A stretch of DNA of 14,916 nt from Micromonosporaceae bacterium. Lineage in GTDB: Bacteria; Actinomycetota; Actinomycetes; Mycobacteriales; Micromonosporaceae. The first letter of the stretch is position 1. Each line of letters starts with the position of its first letter. Below the pieces are notes generated by a model. That model was not told the DNA's origin, ran no database searches, and saw only the letters and a list, made by a program, of their open reading frames with translations. Location of the stretch: positions 1-14,916 of the forward strand of contig JADGGF010000049.1 in the NCBI GenBank assembly GCA_019690055.1, written 5' to 3'. Position numbers and translations under genes: made by a program. This document shows, piece by piece, positions 7,101 to 13,785 of this stretch.

Positions 7101-8776
7101 GGGCGTTGCCCGCCCTGGAGGTGCTCGCGGCCGGTGGGTTGGTCACGGTCAGCCCGGAGATCGACACGGTGACCCTGCGCCACGACTGCCTGCTCACCGA
7201 GTGGCCCCGGCTGCGCGAGGCGCTGGACGACACCGCCGCCGAGACGAGCCTGCGCCGGCACCTGCGTCGAGTGGCTGACGCGTGGGCCGCGGGCGGACGC
7301 AGCGCCAACATCCTTTACCGGGGAGCCCGGCTGGTCACCATGCTGGACTGGGCCGAGCGGCACTCGGCCGAACTGTCCACGGTGGAGCGCGATTTCCTCG
7401 CCGCCAGCCAGCGGACCGCTCTCGCCACCGAGATGCGCCGCAAGCGGCGCATGCTGCTGCTGTGGCGGTGGGTGGCGGGCATGACGGCGTTGGCCCTGCT
7501 GGCCACCGGCATCGCGGTCGTCTCCGTGGTGATGCAGCTCAAGACGGCCGCCGGCGCGGTGCGCTCGGACGCGACCCGACTCGGGGTCCAGGCGGTGGCC
7601 GAGCCCGACCTGCGCGGCTCGCTGCTGCTCGCCATCGCCGCGGCCCGGCTCGATGGCGAGCAGACCGAGGTCGTCCGCTCGGTGCTGCAGCGCACACCCG
7701 ACCTGCTGACCATGGCCGGCTCCGGCGTAACGGCGTTCGCGGTCAGCCCGGACGGCGCGACCATAGCCGCCGGCACGGCAGACGGTCCGATCCTGCTGCT
7801 GCGCGGCGACGACCTGGCCACAGTGGCCACAGTGGACTATCCCGGACACGGGCCGGTGAACGGGCTGAGCTTCACGCCGGACGGACGGCGTCTGGTGAGT
7901 TGGGGCGGCGGCCGTACCACCGATGGCGCGGAGGCGGCGAGCATCGTCGTGTGGGACGTGACGAACCATCGTCCGACCGGTACGGCGTTCGGCCAGGTGT
8001 GGCCGGGATCCGGGGGCGGCCTGCTCGCCGACGGCGTCACGCTGGTGCTGACGCACCACGGGCGCGATCCGCAGGCCCCGACCACCGCCGCGGCCTGGAA
8101 CATCGACGCCCGGACCCCGTCCACGACGTATCCCCTCCCGACGTCCCCGGTGGACTCAGTGGTGGTCGCGCCGGACGGCTCGGTGGTGGCGTTCGGCACG
8201 GGTGGATCGACCACTGTCCTGACCGTGGCCGACGGCACGACGCGTACTCTGCCTGGCGCGGTGACCCCGCTGGCCTTCACGGCCGACGCCGGGATGCTGC
8301 TCACCGCCGCCGGTCCGGTGGTGCAGGTGTGGGATCTCGCCGCAGTGGACGGTGGGGCCGCGGCCGACGAGAACCCGCCGGCCCCGCGATCGGTCACCGC
8401 GCACCGCGACCAGGTGCTGGCCGCCGCGTGGGCACCCGACGGGGCCAGCTTCGCCACGGTCGGCTCCGACGGCGCTGCGGTGGTGTGGAGTCTGTCCACG
8501 CTCTCGCCGCTGCACAGCTTCACTGCTGGCCCGGCGCCGATGACGAGCGTCCGGTTCGCGCCCGACGCCCGCACCCTCTACACCGTCGGCGGCTCGGGGA
8601 CGATCCTCGCCTTCGACCTCACCGGCGGCCGGGGCGTCGGTACGGCGCTGGCGTCCACACCGGACAATGACCCGTCCCTCATCGCGCTCGCCTGCCGGAT
8701 CGCGGGCCGGGGGCTGACGCCCGAGGAGTGGGCCCTGCACCTGCCCGACCGCCGCTACCGGCAGACCTGCCCCTGA
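4127..8776 (+). CDS. SARP-BTAD regulator fused to two NTPase modules, a membrane helix and WD40 repeats
   Basis: A 1549-residue, AfsR/SARP-like signalling protein. Residues 18-110 form an OmpR-type winged-helix DNA-binding domain, and 120-285 a bacterial transcriptional activation domain. A first P-loop NTPase follows, with Walker A GTPGMGKT (334-341) and Walker B VVIVEDLD (380-387). A second, STAND-type module begins at CPYPGLNGF (about 533), with Walker A GDAGTGKT (573-580) and Walker B LLVVDQFEE (800-808). These two motifs are split by an acidic, Pro/Ala/Thr-rich insert (about 620-795). One hydrophobic helix (about 1113-1139) follows the Arg/Lys-rich MRRKRRM, then a linker of the kind common in actinobacterial STAND-WD40 proteins. 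About seven WD40-like blades (1195-1515; motifs SPDG, TPDG, VVWDV, VQVWDL, APDG, VVWSL) end in a Cys-containing tail. STAND proteins switch by nucleotide-driven oligomerisation, and SARPs activate transcription. If the helix spans the membrane, the WD40 sensor is outside and the DNA-binding end inside. Target genes and ligand are unknown. Confidence 0.88.
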   Translation: MTLTEHRPATKTTVDGAWRLNVLGPVELCYDGVPVEVSGTTRTLLALLARTPCEEVSTATIVAVLWGSQPPEDCESQVASSVARLRKALTAVAPNVDPTSVVVTLPTGYLLAIHPSNVDILSFERLLADGRRAIAVGQPALALRQLDAALQLWRGTAYEGFVEPDGSVTDELDDQLSFLRAEAKRLEDLRLSAFEYRVDALLALHAPGVPPTLLSELQALTAEYWHRERLWGQLMTVLVRLGRRSDALAVHRRAVEQLAQRLNVQPGAELRAVEEAVIDRDPRLFGVPLQPTTVPAALAITFPPCLGREQEIDWLCAAMDLAATRRAQARLIVGTPGMGKTRVIAEVAKRAAERGAVIRYWRADARGLESHVAEPDRLTVVIVEDLDRAPHEDVTRVTTFVRSVMTRPVVTFVTCRDPVRVGDLVSVPKLVLSALDDAAITDIVRIYAPSASEKAAAAAMVNTGGVPAKVHRAASEWAFARAGRRIDRAVADSAEPRRTLEALREEVVSGALELAHVRARARSLRPTVRPPGCPYPGLNGFGPGDAELFHGRERLVAQVLARLVEAPLLALVGDAGTGKTSLLRAGVLPAIAAGVLPDSSRWRQVVVTPSTMGGALADLMAPPPRPTPAVPAELARSNPLVTPTALLPVMTTERPTPEPDDPAETTDQPEADEDVPDFVASVNSTPAGEHDESAESTEEAESTEETGPPPEMPGGLGHRNGILPTGPLPAAAPNPARAITGLTSTAGLPALRLPVSRTPAVDVLVPGAAVPTVRPAAARATTVTGVTEPVMDDDEPAPTLLVVDQFEEIFVLFDDRQREEFVEALLAATETGRVLISLRSDFYRHCARHPVLAELIAANLVPVTPMTEDELRRAIVRPAEIAGLEVEPGLVDRLVAEVEDGHGGLAHLAVTLRELWHGRTGTTLTLAAYQAGPGLADAIAAYAESVFAGLPTPQARTAARALLAGMCTLTEDRLAVRTRANLTELLTRAGGGALPALEVLAAGGLVTVSPEIDTVTLRHDCLLTEWPRLREALDDTAAETSLRRHLRRVADAWAAGGRSANILYRGARLVTMLDWAERHSAELSTVERDFLAASQRTALATEMRRKRRMLLLWRWVAGMTALALLATGIAVVSVVMQLKTAAGAVRSDATRLGVQAVAEPDLRGSLLLAIAAARLDGEQTEVVRSVLQRTPDLLTMAGSGVTAFAVSPDGATIAAGTADGPILLLRGDDLATVATVDYPGHGPVNGLSFTPDGRRLVSWGGGRTTDGAEAASIVVWDVTNHRPTGTAFGQVWPGSGGGLLADGVTLVLTHHGRDPQAPTTAAAWNIDARTPSTTYPLPTSPVDSVVVAPDGSVVAFGTGGSTTVLTVADGTTRTLPGAVTPLAFTADAGMLLTAAGPVVQVWDLAAVDGGAAADENPPAPRSVTAHRDQVLAAAWAPDGASFATVGSDGAAVVWSLSTLSPLHSFTAGPAPMTSVRFAPDARTLYTVGGSGTILAFDLTGGRGVGTALASTPDNDPSLIALACRIAGRGLTPEEWALHLPDRRYRQTCP

Positions 8777-8778
8777 CG

Positions 8779-8815
8779 CCCCAGCGCGACGGTCGCGTTG
8801 ACGGTCGCGCCGGGG
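8779..8815. terminator. GC-rich hairpin between convergent genes
   Basis: GCGCGAC (8784-8790) pairs with GTCGCGC (8804-8810). After one A/C mismatch, CCCC (8779-8782) pairs with GGGG (8812-8815), giving eleven pairs over a 13-base loop. It begins three bases after the SARP-STAND stop codon. The DUF885 gene ends 61 bases further on from the other strand. There is no U-tract, as is usual for actinobacterial terminators, so either direction is possible. Confidence 0.5.
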
Positions 8816-8876
8816 CTGCCAGTGGTGGGGCCGTTGGCGCTGGGGCTGGTCGGACGGTGGCCGGTCGCGTCTGCGG

Positions 8877-10574
8877 CTACAGGCGCTCCAACGCAGCGCG
8901 CAGCGGATCGAGACCGATGCTGCCGAGGTCGAGGGCGGCGCGGTGGAAGGCCTTCAGGTCGAACGCGGCCCCCTTGCGCGCCTGGGCGTCCGCCCGGGCC
9001 TGCAGCCAGATCCGCTCACCGACCTTGTACGACGGCGCCTGCCCCGGCCACCCCAGGTAGCGGTTCAGCTCGAACCGGAGGTTCTCGTCCGGCGTGCTGC
9101 AGTGCGCCCGCATGAACTCCCAGCCCAGCTCGGGGGTGAACCGCTCGCCGGGGTGGAAGGCGGTGCGCCCGTCGACGTCGCCCAGCAGGTTGTCGGGGAT
9201 CGGAAGCTCCAGGTGCATGCCGATGTCCACGACCACCCGGGCGGCCCGCATGGCCTGCGAGTCGAGCATCCCCAACCGGTCGCCCGGGTCATCGAGGTAC
9301 CCGAGCTCGTCCATGAGCCGCTCGGCGTAGAGCGCCCAGCCCTCGCCGTGCCCGGAGCACCATGAGATCAGCCGCTGCCAGCGGTTGAGCTGATCCGCCC
9401 GCACGGCCGTCTGTCCGATCTGCAGGTGGTGGCCCGGCACGCCCTCGTGGTAGACGGTGGTGACCTCCCTCCAGGTGGCGAAGGAGTCGATGCCGGTGGG
9501 CACCGCCCACCACATCCGGCCGGGGCGGGTGAAGTCCTCGCTCGGTCCGGTGTAGTAGATCGCCCCATCCGAGGTCGGTGCGATGCAGCACTCGATCCGA
9601 CGCACCTGCTCGGGGATGTCGAAGTGGGTGCCGTGCAGGTCGTTGATGGCCCGGTCAGCCAGCGCCTGCATCCAGTCGCGGAACGCCTCCTTGCCGACGA
9701 TCCGTCGGGCCGGATCAGCATCGAGAGCGGTGATCGCCTCGCGGATCGTCCCACCCGGGACGATCTTGTCCGCCACCGACCGCATCTCCGACTCGATGCG
9801 GGCCAGCTCGGCGAAGCCCCACGCGTAGGTCTCCTCGAGGTCGATCGTGGCGCCGAGGAAGTAGCGCGAGGCGAGGCCGTAGTGCTCCCGACCCACGGCG
9901 TCGCGCTCGCGGCCCCGCGGGGCGAGCTCCTCCCGCAGGAATCGGGCAAAGTCTGCCGTGGCCTCCCGGGCCGCCTGCGCCCCGCGCTCCACCTCGGCGC
10001 GCAGGGAGTCCGGAATGCCGGGCTCGGCGATGACCCGGCTCGCGAACTTGGGCCAGAAGTCGTCCTGCGCCGGGTCGACCCAGGTGTCGCACTGTTTGGC
10101 CACCTCAATGATCTGCCGCCGTGCCGCGACGTGACCGTGAGCCGCCGCCTCCAGCAGCGTCGTGCGGGCCTGGGCGAGCGCGGTGGGTACGGCGGCCAGG
10201 CGCTTGGCGATGTTGCGCGTCGCCTCCTCGCCGCCGATGGGCATGAGGTCGAAGACCGACCGTACGGCGTGCAGCGCCCCCGAGATCACGCTGACCTCGC
10301 TGGTGACCAGCCCGGCCTCGTACATCTCCAATGCGAGGCTGAGGCGCTCGGTCATCGCCTCCAGCGCCACCCGCTCCCGTTCGTCGGCCGGCGTCACCTG
10401 GGCGAGTTGGGCCAGCGTCCGGCGGTCCAAATCGGCCAGAGCCGCGTACCCCTCGGGCGAGAACTCGGTGAGCCGGTCGTCGTACCCGGCGATGCCGACG
10501 TCGGTGGCGCCGATGGGGTCCAGGGCCGCCCATTCGTCGACGTAACGGTCGGCGATCGTGTCTACGTGTCCCAC
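8877..10574 (-). CDS. DUF885-family putative metallohydrolase/peptidase
   Basis: A 565-residue protein of the DUF885 family, recognised by the conserved HEGVPGHHLQ motif (376-385) and the downstream GHGEGWALYAERL segment (408-420). His and Glu in these are probable metal ligands and catalytic residues, by analogy with HExxH-like peptidases. No signal peptide or membrane helix is visible, so it is probably cytoplasmic. Length and ends match the family (start GHVDTIADRYVDEWAALDP, end LDPLRAALERL), so it looks intact. The start is a GTG with a poor Shine-Dalgarno sequence; an upstream ATG on this strand runs into a stop within a few codons. It follows the PHP gene on the same strand after 80 bases, so co-transcription is possible. 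Substrate and true activity are not known. Confidence 0.85.
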   Translation of the reverse strand: MGHVDTIADRYVDEWAALDPIGATDVGIAGYDDRLTEFSPEGYAALADLDRRTLAQLAQVTPADERERVALEAMTERLSLALEMYEAGLVTSEVSVISGALHAVRSVFDLMPIGGEEATRNIAKRLAAVPTALAQARTTLLEAAAHGHVAARRQIIEVAKQCDTWVDPAQDDFWPKFASRVIAEPGIPDSLRAEVERGAQAAREATADFARFLREELAPRGRERDAVGREHYGLASRYFLGATIDLEETYAWGFAELARIESEMRSVADKIVPGGTIREAITALDADPARRIVGKEAFRDWMQALADRAINDLHGTHFDIPEQVRRIECCIAPTSDGAIYYTGPSEDFTRPGRMWWAVPTGIDSFATWREVTTVYHEGVPGHHLQIGQTAVRADQLNRWQRLISWCSGHGEGWALYAERLMDELGYLDDPGDRLGMLDSQAMRAARVVVDIGMHLELPIPDNLLGDVDGRTAFHPGERFTPELGWEFMRAHCSTPDENLRFELNRYLGWPGQAPSYKVGERIWLQARADAQARKGAAFDLKAFHRAALDLGSIGLDPLRAALERL

Positions 10575-10654
10575 TCCGCGAGGCTAGCCCATGGTCTCCG
10601 GGTCGCGAACCGGGTTACCGGCGCGCCGAGCGCAGGTGTGGGGTGACACGCGGG

Positions 10655-11773
10655 TTATCCCTGATTCCTGGACGCCGCCTGTTTCCCGGTCGCGTGGCCG
10701 GCCGTCCACGCCAGCAGCTCCTCGACGGGCCAGGTGTTGACGACGCGCTCGGCTTCGATCCCGCACAGGGCCGCCCGCTCGCAGCCGTTGCCCAGCCAGT
10801 CGAGCTGGCCCGGCGCGTGCGCATCGGAGTCGATGGCGAACAGGCAGCCCATTTCGTACGCCTGGCGCAGCAGGCGCTTGGGTGGGTCCAGGCGATCGGG
10901 CCGGCTGTTGATCTCGACCGCCTTGCCGTGGTCGCGACACGCCGCGAAGACGGCGGCCGCGTCGAAGGTGCTCTCCGGCCGCCCTTTCGCGGCCCGGCCG
11001 CCCCGCGCGTGCGCGCGGTCGCTGCCCGGGGTGTCGGTGACGAGCTTGCGCCCGGTGCAGTGCCCGAGGATGTCCAGGTGCGGATTCGCCACCGCGCGCA
11101 GCATCCGGCGGGTCATCGTGTCGGCGTCGTCGCGCAGACCACTGTGGACGGAACCAACCACCACGTCGAGCTGCGCGAGCAGCTCGTCGGTCTGGTCCAG
11201 CGACCCGTCGGCCAGGATGTCCACCTCGATGCCGGTCAGCAGCCGGAAGTCCGTGCCGGTCTCACCCAGGGCCGCATTGATGGCCGCGACCACGTCGATC
11301 TGTTCGCGCAGCCGCTCGGCGGACAGGCCCCGGGCGACCGTGAGGCGGGGGGAGTGGTCGGTGAGCACCAGGTAGCGGTGGCCCAGCGCGATCGCGGTGG
11401 TCACCATGTCCTCGATCGGTGACCCGCCGTCGGACCAGTCGGAGTGGCAGTGGCAGTCGCCGCGCAACGCCGTCCGGATGGCGGCGGCCGCCTCACCGAT
11501 GTCGGTCCCCTCGGTCGCCTCCAACCGGCGCAGGTACACCGGTTCCTCGCCGCGCAGGGATTCGGCGACGCACCGGGCGGTGACCTCGCCGAGCCCTTTC
11601 ACCTTCACCAGCGTGCCCTCGGCCGCCCGGGTCGCGAGCTCCTCGGCCGACATCGTCGCAATCGTGGCGGCGGCGCCCCGGAAAGCCCGGACCCGATAGG
11701 TCGCCTCGCCCGCCCGCTCCAACAGGAAGGCGATCCGGCGCAGGTCGGCGACGGGATCCCGCGGTACTGGCAT
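10655..11773 (-). CDS. PHP-domain phosphohydrolase with N-terminal helix-hairpin-helix region (PolX-C-like)
   Basis: A 372-residue protein. The first about 100 residues match the helical/HhH module found at the front of PolX-type proteins (AFLLERAGEATYRVRAFRGA, then VKGLGEVTARCV). A complete PHP domain follows, with the metal-binding motifs HCHSDWSDG (108-116), TDH (138-140), GIEVDI (181-186), GSVHSG (207-212), LGH (236-238) and DSDAH (315-319). All expected His/Asp/Glu ligands are present. PHP domains are trinuclear metal phosphoesterases, as in histidinol phosphatase and the exonuclease part of bacterial PolX. There is no DNA polymerase X palm, so this is a stand-alone hydrolase. A role in DNA repair is possible but not shown. 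A short Gly/Arg-rich insert (about 248-265) is typical of actinobacterial homologues. The ATG at 11773 has no good Shine-Dalgarno sequence, and a -10-like element sits just before it. Confidence 0.86.
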   Translation of the reverse strand: MPVPRDPVADLRRIAFLLERAGEATYRVRAFRGAAATIATMSAEELATRAAEGTLVKVKGLGEVTARCVAESLRGEEPVYLRRLEATEGTDIGEAAAAIRTALRGDCHCHSDWSDGGSPIEDMVTTAIALGHRYLVLTDHSPRLTVARGLSAERLREQIDVVAAINAALGETGTDFRLLTGIEVDILADGSLDQTDELLAQLDVVVGSVHSGLRDDADTMTRRMLRAVANPHLDILGHCTGRKLVTDTPGSDRAHARGGRAAKGRPESTFDAAAVFAACRDHGKAVEINSRPDRLDPPKRLLRQAYEMGCLFAIDSDAHAPGQLDWLGNGCERAALCGIEAERVVNTWPVEELLAWTAGHATGKQAASRNQG

Positions 11774-11780
11774 GTCCGCG

Positions 11781-11786
11781 AGCCTA
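11781..11786 (-). promoter_or_regulatory. -10-like element placed for a leaderless PHP transcript
   Basis: On the minus strand TAGGCT fits TANNNT, and seven bases separate it from the ATG at 11773. This would put the transcription start at the start codon. No Shine-Dalgarno sequence is seen for the PHP gene, which agrees with a leaderless mRNA. No clear -35 element. Confidence 0.35.
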
Positions 11787-11838
11787 CTGGGCCAGCGGGG
11801 CGTGGGCGGTCGGGGCAGACGGCGTGCGGTGGAGGCGG

Positions 11839-11844
11839 TAGTGT
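11839..11844 (+). promoter_or_regulatory. -10-like element for the M48 peptidase gene
   Basis: TAGTGT fits TANNNT, and GCAGAC at 11815-11820, 18 bases upstream, is a weak -35 candidate. Transcription would begin near 11851, leaving a short leader that contains the strong ribosome binding site. Confidence 0.3.
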
Positions 11845-11855
11845 GCGGCCCTCTG

Positions 11856-11863
11856 AAAGGAGG
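11856..11863 (+). promoter_or_regulatory. Strong ribosome binding site fixing the M48 start
   Basis: AAAGGAGG lies four bases before the ATG at 11868. It places the start there rather than at the in-frame ATG at 11772, whose extra 32 residues are Arg/Gly-rich and unlike a membrane protein start, and which overlaps the divergent PHP gene. Confidence 0.85.
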
Positions 11864-11867
11864 CCTG

Positions 11868-13712
11868 ATGCTGACTACCCTGCGGGCGACGCTCGCGGTC
11901 GTGATGCTGTTCGGGTTCTACGTGTTCGCGTTCGCGATCATCGGCGGGCTGGGCTGGCTGACCGTCATGGCGTTTGGTCGCGGCATGGGTGTGGCGGGCA
12001 GCAAGCTCGGGTACGTCACGATCGCGGTGGCCGTAGGTATCCTCGCCGCGCTGTGGCGGGTGATCCGAGCCCGGCCGGAGCCGCCGTCCGGCCTGCCGGT
12101 CTCGCCCCAGCAGGCGCCGGAGCTGTGGGGGATCGTCACCGAGCTGGCGGCGCAGCTCAAGACTCGCCGGCCCGACCAGATCCTGCTCGTGCCCGACGTG
12201 AACGCCGCGGTCACCGAGGACGCCCGCCTGCTCGGCCTGCTCGGCGGACGGCGGACGCTGCTGCTCGGCGTCCCGCTGCTGCAGGCGTTCTCGGTGGCCC
12301 AGCTGCGGTCCGTGCTGGCCCACGAACTCGGCCACTACTCGGGCAGCCACACGCGGCTCGGCCCCATCACCTATCGGGGCCGGATCGCCATCATCGGCAC
12401 CGTCGCGAACCTGTCCGGGTTCATCGCCTGGTTGTTCAAGGTGTACGCGCGGATCTACCTGTTGGTGGAGGCGGCGGTGAGCCGCCGGCAGGAGCTGGAG
12501 GCCGACCGGGCCTCGGTCCAGGTGGCCGGACGCGAGGCGGCCCAGTCCGCGCTGCGTGAGCTTCCAGTCATTGTGGCGGCGTGGAACTTCTACTTTGGAC
12601 AGTACGTGGCCCCGGGCTGGGAAGCCGGCTACGCCCCGGACGACATCTTCGGCGGCTTCGGGGAGCTGCTGCGCCACCGCTCCGGCGAGTTGGCCCAGCT
12701 GCGCGCCGGGATGCCGCCGGACAAGGGTTCCGTGTGGGACTCCCATCCACCGATCGCGGCCCGCATCCAGGCGATGGAGGCCATGCCGGACCGGCTCGTG
12801 ACGGTCGATGACCGTCCCGCGACGGAGCTCATCCCCGGTTTTCCCCAGGCCTGCGCCGCCCTCGCCTCGAGGGCGCTGAAGATCGGCTCCCGGCAGGTGC
12901 TGCCGTGGGACCAGTTCACGGCGGCGGCGATGACCGCCACGGCGCAGGACGCCGCCGACGAGATCTACCGGGGCGTCGCCCGCAGCACGGGCTCCAGCGA
13001 CGTCAACCTGGGCACGGTTCTCGATCTGTCCGCCGCCGGGCGGCTGGGTACGGTCGGTGGCCCGCTGACCGAGGCGCCGGCCGATGCGCTCGGCCTGCTG
13101 GTCAGCCTGGCCGCGGTCCGGTCCGGCGTGGCCACGTGGCGGCACTCCTGGGCCGGCCCGGCAACCCTCGTCCGACCGGACGGCTCCGCCTTCGACGTCG
13201 GTGAGATCGTGCGTCTCGCCGTCTCGCCGGCCACCGCCGAGGCGGCGCGGGCCCGGCTGGCCGAGCTGGGCATCGACACCGCCAAGGCGAGTCTGGTGCA
13301 GGCCACGGCCACGGCCAAGGGAAGCGACGTCGTGGGTGGCATCGCCAACATGAAGGTCGATGGCGCCTGGCACGACGTGCTCATCCTGACCAACGGGTTG
13401 ATCCTCGCTCCCGGCCCGAAGAGCACCGACGGCGGCAAGAATCGCCTGCACGCCCTCGCCACGTCGGCGCCGGTTGAGCAGCTCGCGCGGAGATACCGCT
13501 TCCTCGCCTTCGAGGACGTCGCCTCGGTCACCGTGCTCAAGGAGGTGCCGGTCCGGCTTGAGGTCGGGCTGCACGACGGTCGCACCGTGAAACTGGAGGA
13601 GTCCTGGACCGGGGACCTCCTCACGAAGCAGTGCCGCGACAACCTCGTGGCCGGCCTGCGCTCCCGCCTCCCGCACGGCGCGGCCGAGCCCGAGAGCACC
13701 TGGTCCAAGTAA
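11868..13712 (+). CDS. M48-family membrane metallopeptidase with long C-terminal region
   Basis: A 614-residue zinc peptidase. Two hydrophobic helices (about 5-27 and 42-60) anchor it near the N-terminus. The catalytic domain follows with HELGH (152-156), and the third zinc ligand is in the ELEAD segment (Glu 211). Between them lies a further hydrophobic segment (about 170-200). This order is that of HtpX/Ste24-type enzymes, which cleave membrane or membrane-associated proteins and often serve in quality control. HtpX proteins have about 290 residues. This one carries about 370 extra residues containing the SHPPIAARI motif that usually ends the M48 domain (near 290-300), then an unrecognised Ala-rich region and a C-terminal segment with a PH-like look (VLILTNGLILAPG; FLAFEDVASVTVL; LEVGLHDGRTVKLEESW). 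The function of the extra region is unknown. It is divergent from the PHP gene and converges on tyrA. Confidence 0.85.
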   Translation: MLTTLRATLAVVMLFGFYVFAFAIIGGLGWLTVMAFGRGMGVAGSKLGYVTIAVAVGILAALWRVIRARPEPPSGLPVSPQQAPELWGIVTELAAQLKTRRPDQILLVPDVNAAVTEDARLLGLLGGRRTLLLGVPLLQAFSVAQLRSVLAHELGHYSGSHTRLGPITYRGRIAIIGTVANLSGFIAWLFKVYARIYLLVEAAVSRRQELEADRASVQVAGREAAQSALRELPVIVAAWNFYFGQYVAPGWEAGYAPDDIFGGFGELLRHRSGELAQLRAGMPPDKGSVWDSHPPIAARIQAMEAMPDRLVTVDDRPATELIPGFPQACAALASRALKIGSRQVLPWDQFTAAAMTATAQDAADEIYRGVARSTGSSDVNLGTVLDLSAAGRLGTVGGPLTEAPADALGLLVSLAAVRSGVATWRHSWAGPATLVRPDGSAFDVGEIVRLAVSPATAEAARARLAELGIDTAKASLVQATATAKGSDVVGGIANMKVDGAWHDVLILTNGLILAPGPKSTDGGKNRLHALATSAPVEQLARRYRFLAFEDVASVTVLKEVPVRLEVGLHDGRTVKLEESWTGDLLTKQCRDNLVAGLRSRLPHGAAEPESTWSK

Positions 13713-13720
13713 CCGTTCGG

Positions 13721-13774
13721 GTCAGGAAGGACGCCTTATTAACGCCTGATGACCAGGAAGGCGTCCTTCCTGAC
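13721..13774. terminator. Bidirectional terminator hairpin with a 17-bp perfect stem
   Basis: GTCAGGAAGGACGCCTT (13721-13737) pairs perfectly with AAGGCGTCCTTCCTGAC (13758-13774). The 20-base loop holds an inner CCTG/CAGG stem (13745-13748 with 13754-13757). It lies 8 bases after the M48 stop and 11 bases beyond the tyrA stop on the other strand, so it serves both. No U-tract is present. Similar long hairpins with AAGG...CCTT arms recur at gene ends in Micromonosporaceae (from memory), so it may also be a dispersed element. Confidence 0.85.
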
Positions 13775-13785
13775 ACCAGGGCGGA

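Noticed and set aside
4046..8059. A 1337-codon open frame on the minus strand opposite the SARP-STAND gene
   Set aside because: It is the antisense shadow of a GC-rich gene. Its translation is Arg/Gly/His/Gln-rich with no domain, while the plus strand shows clear motifs.
11772..11867. Upstream in-frame ATG giving a longer M48 protein
   Set aside because: It overlaps the divergent PHP start and gives an Arg/Gly-rich, non-membrane start. The strong AAAGGAGG fixes the ATG at 11868.
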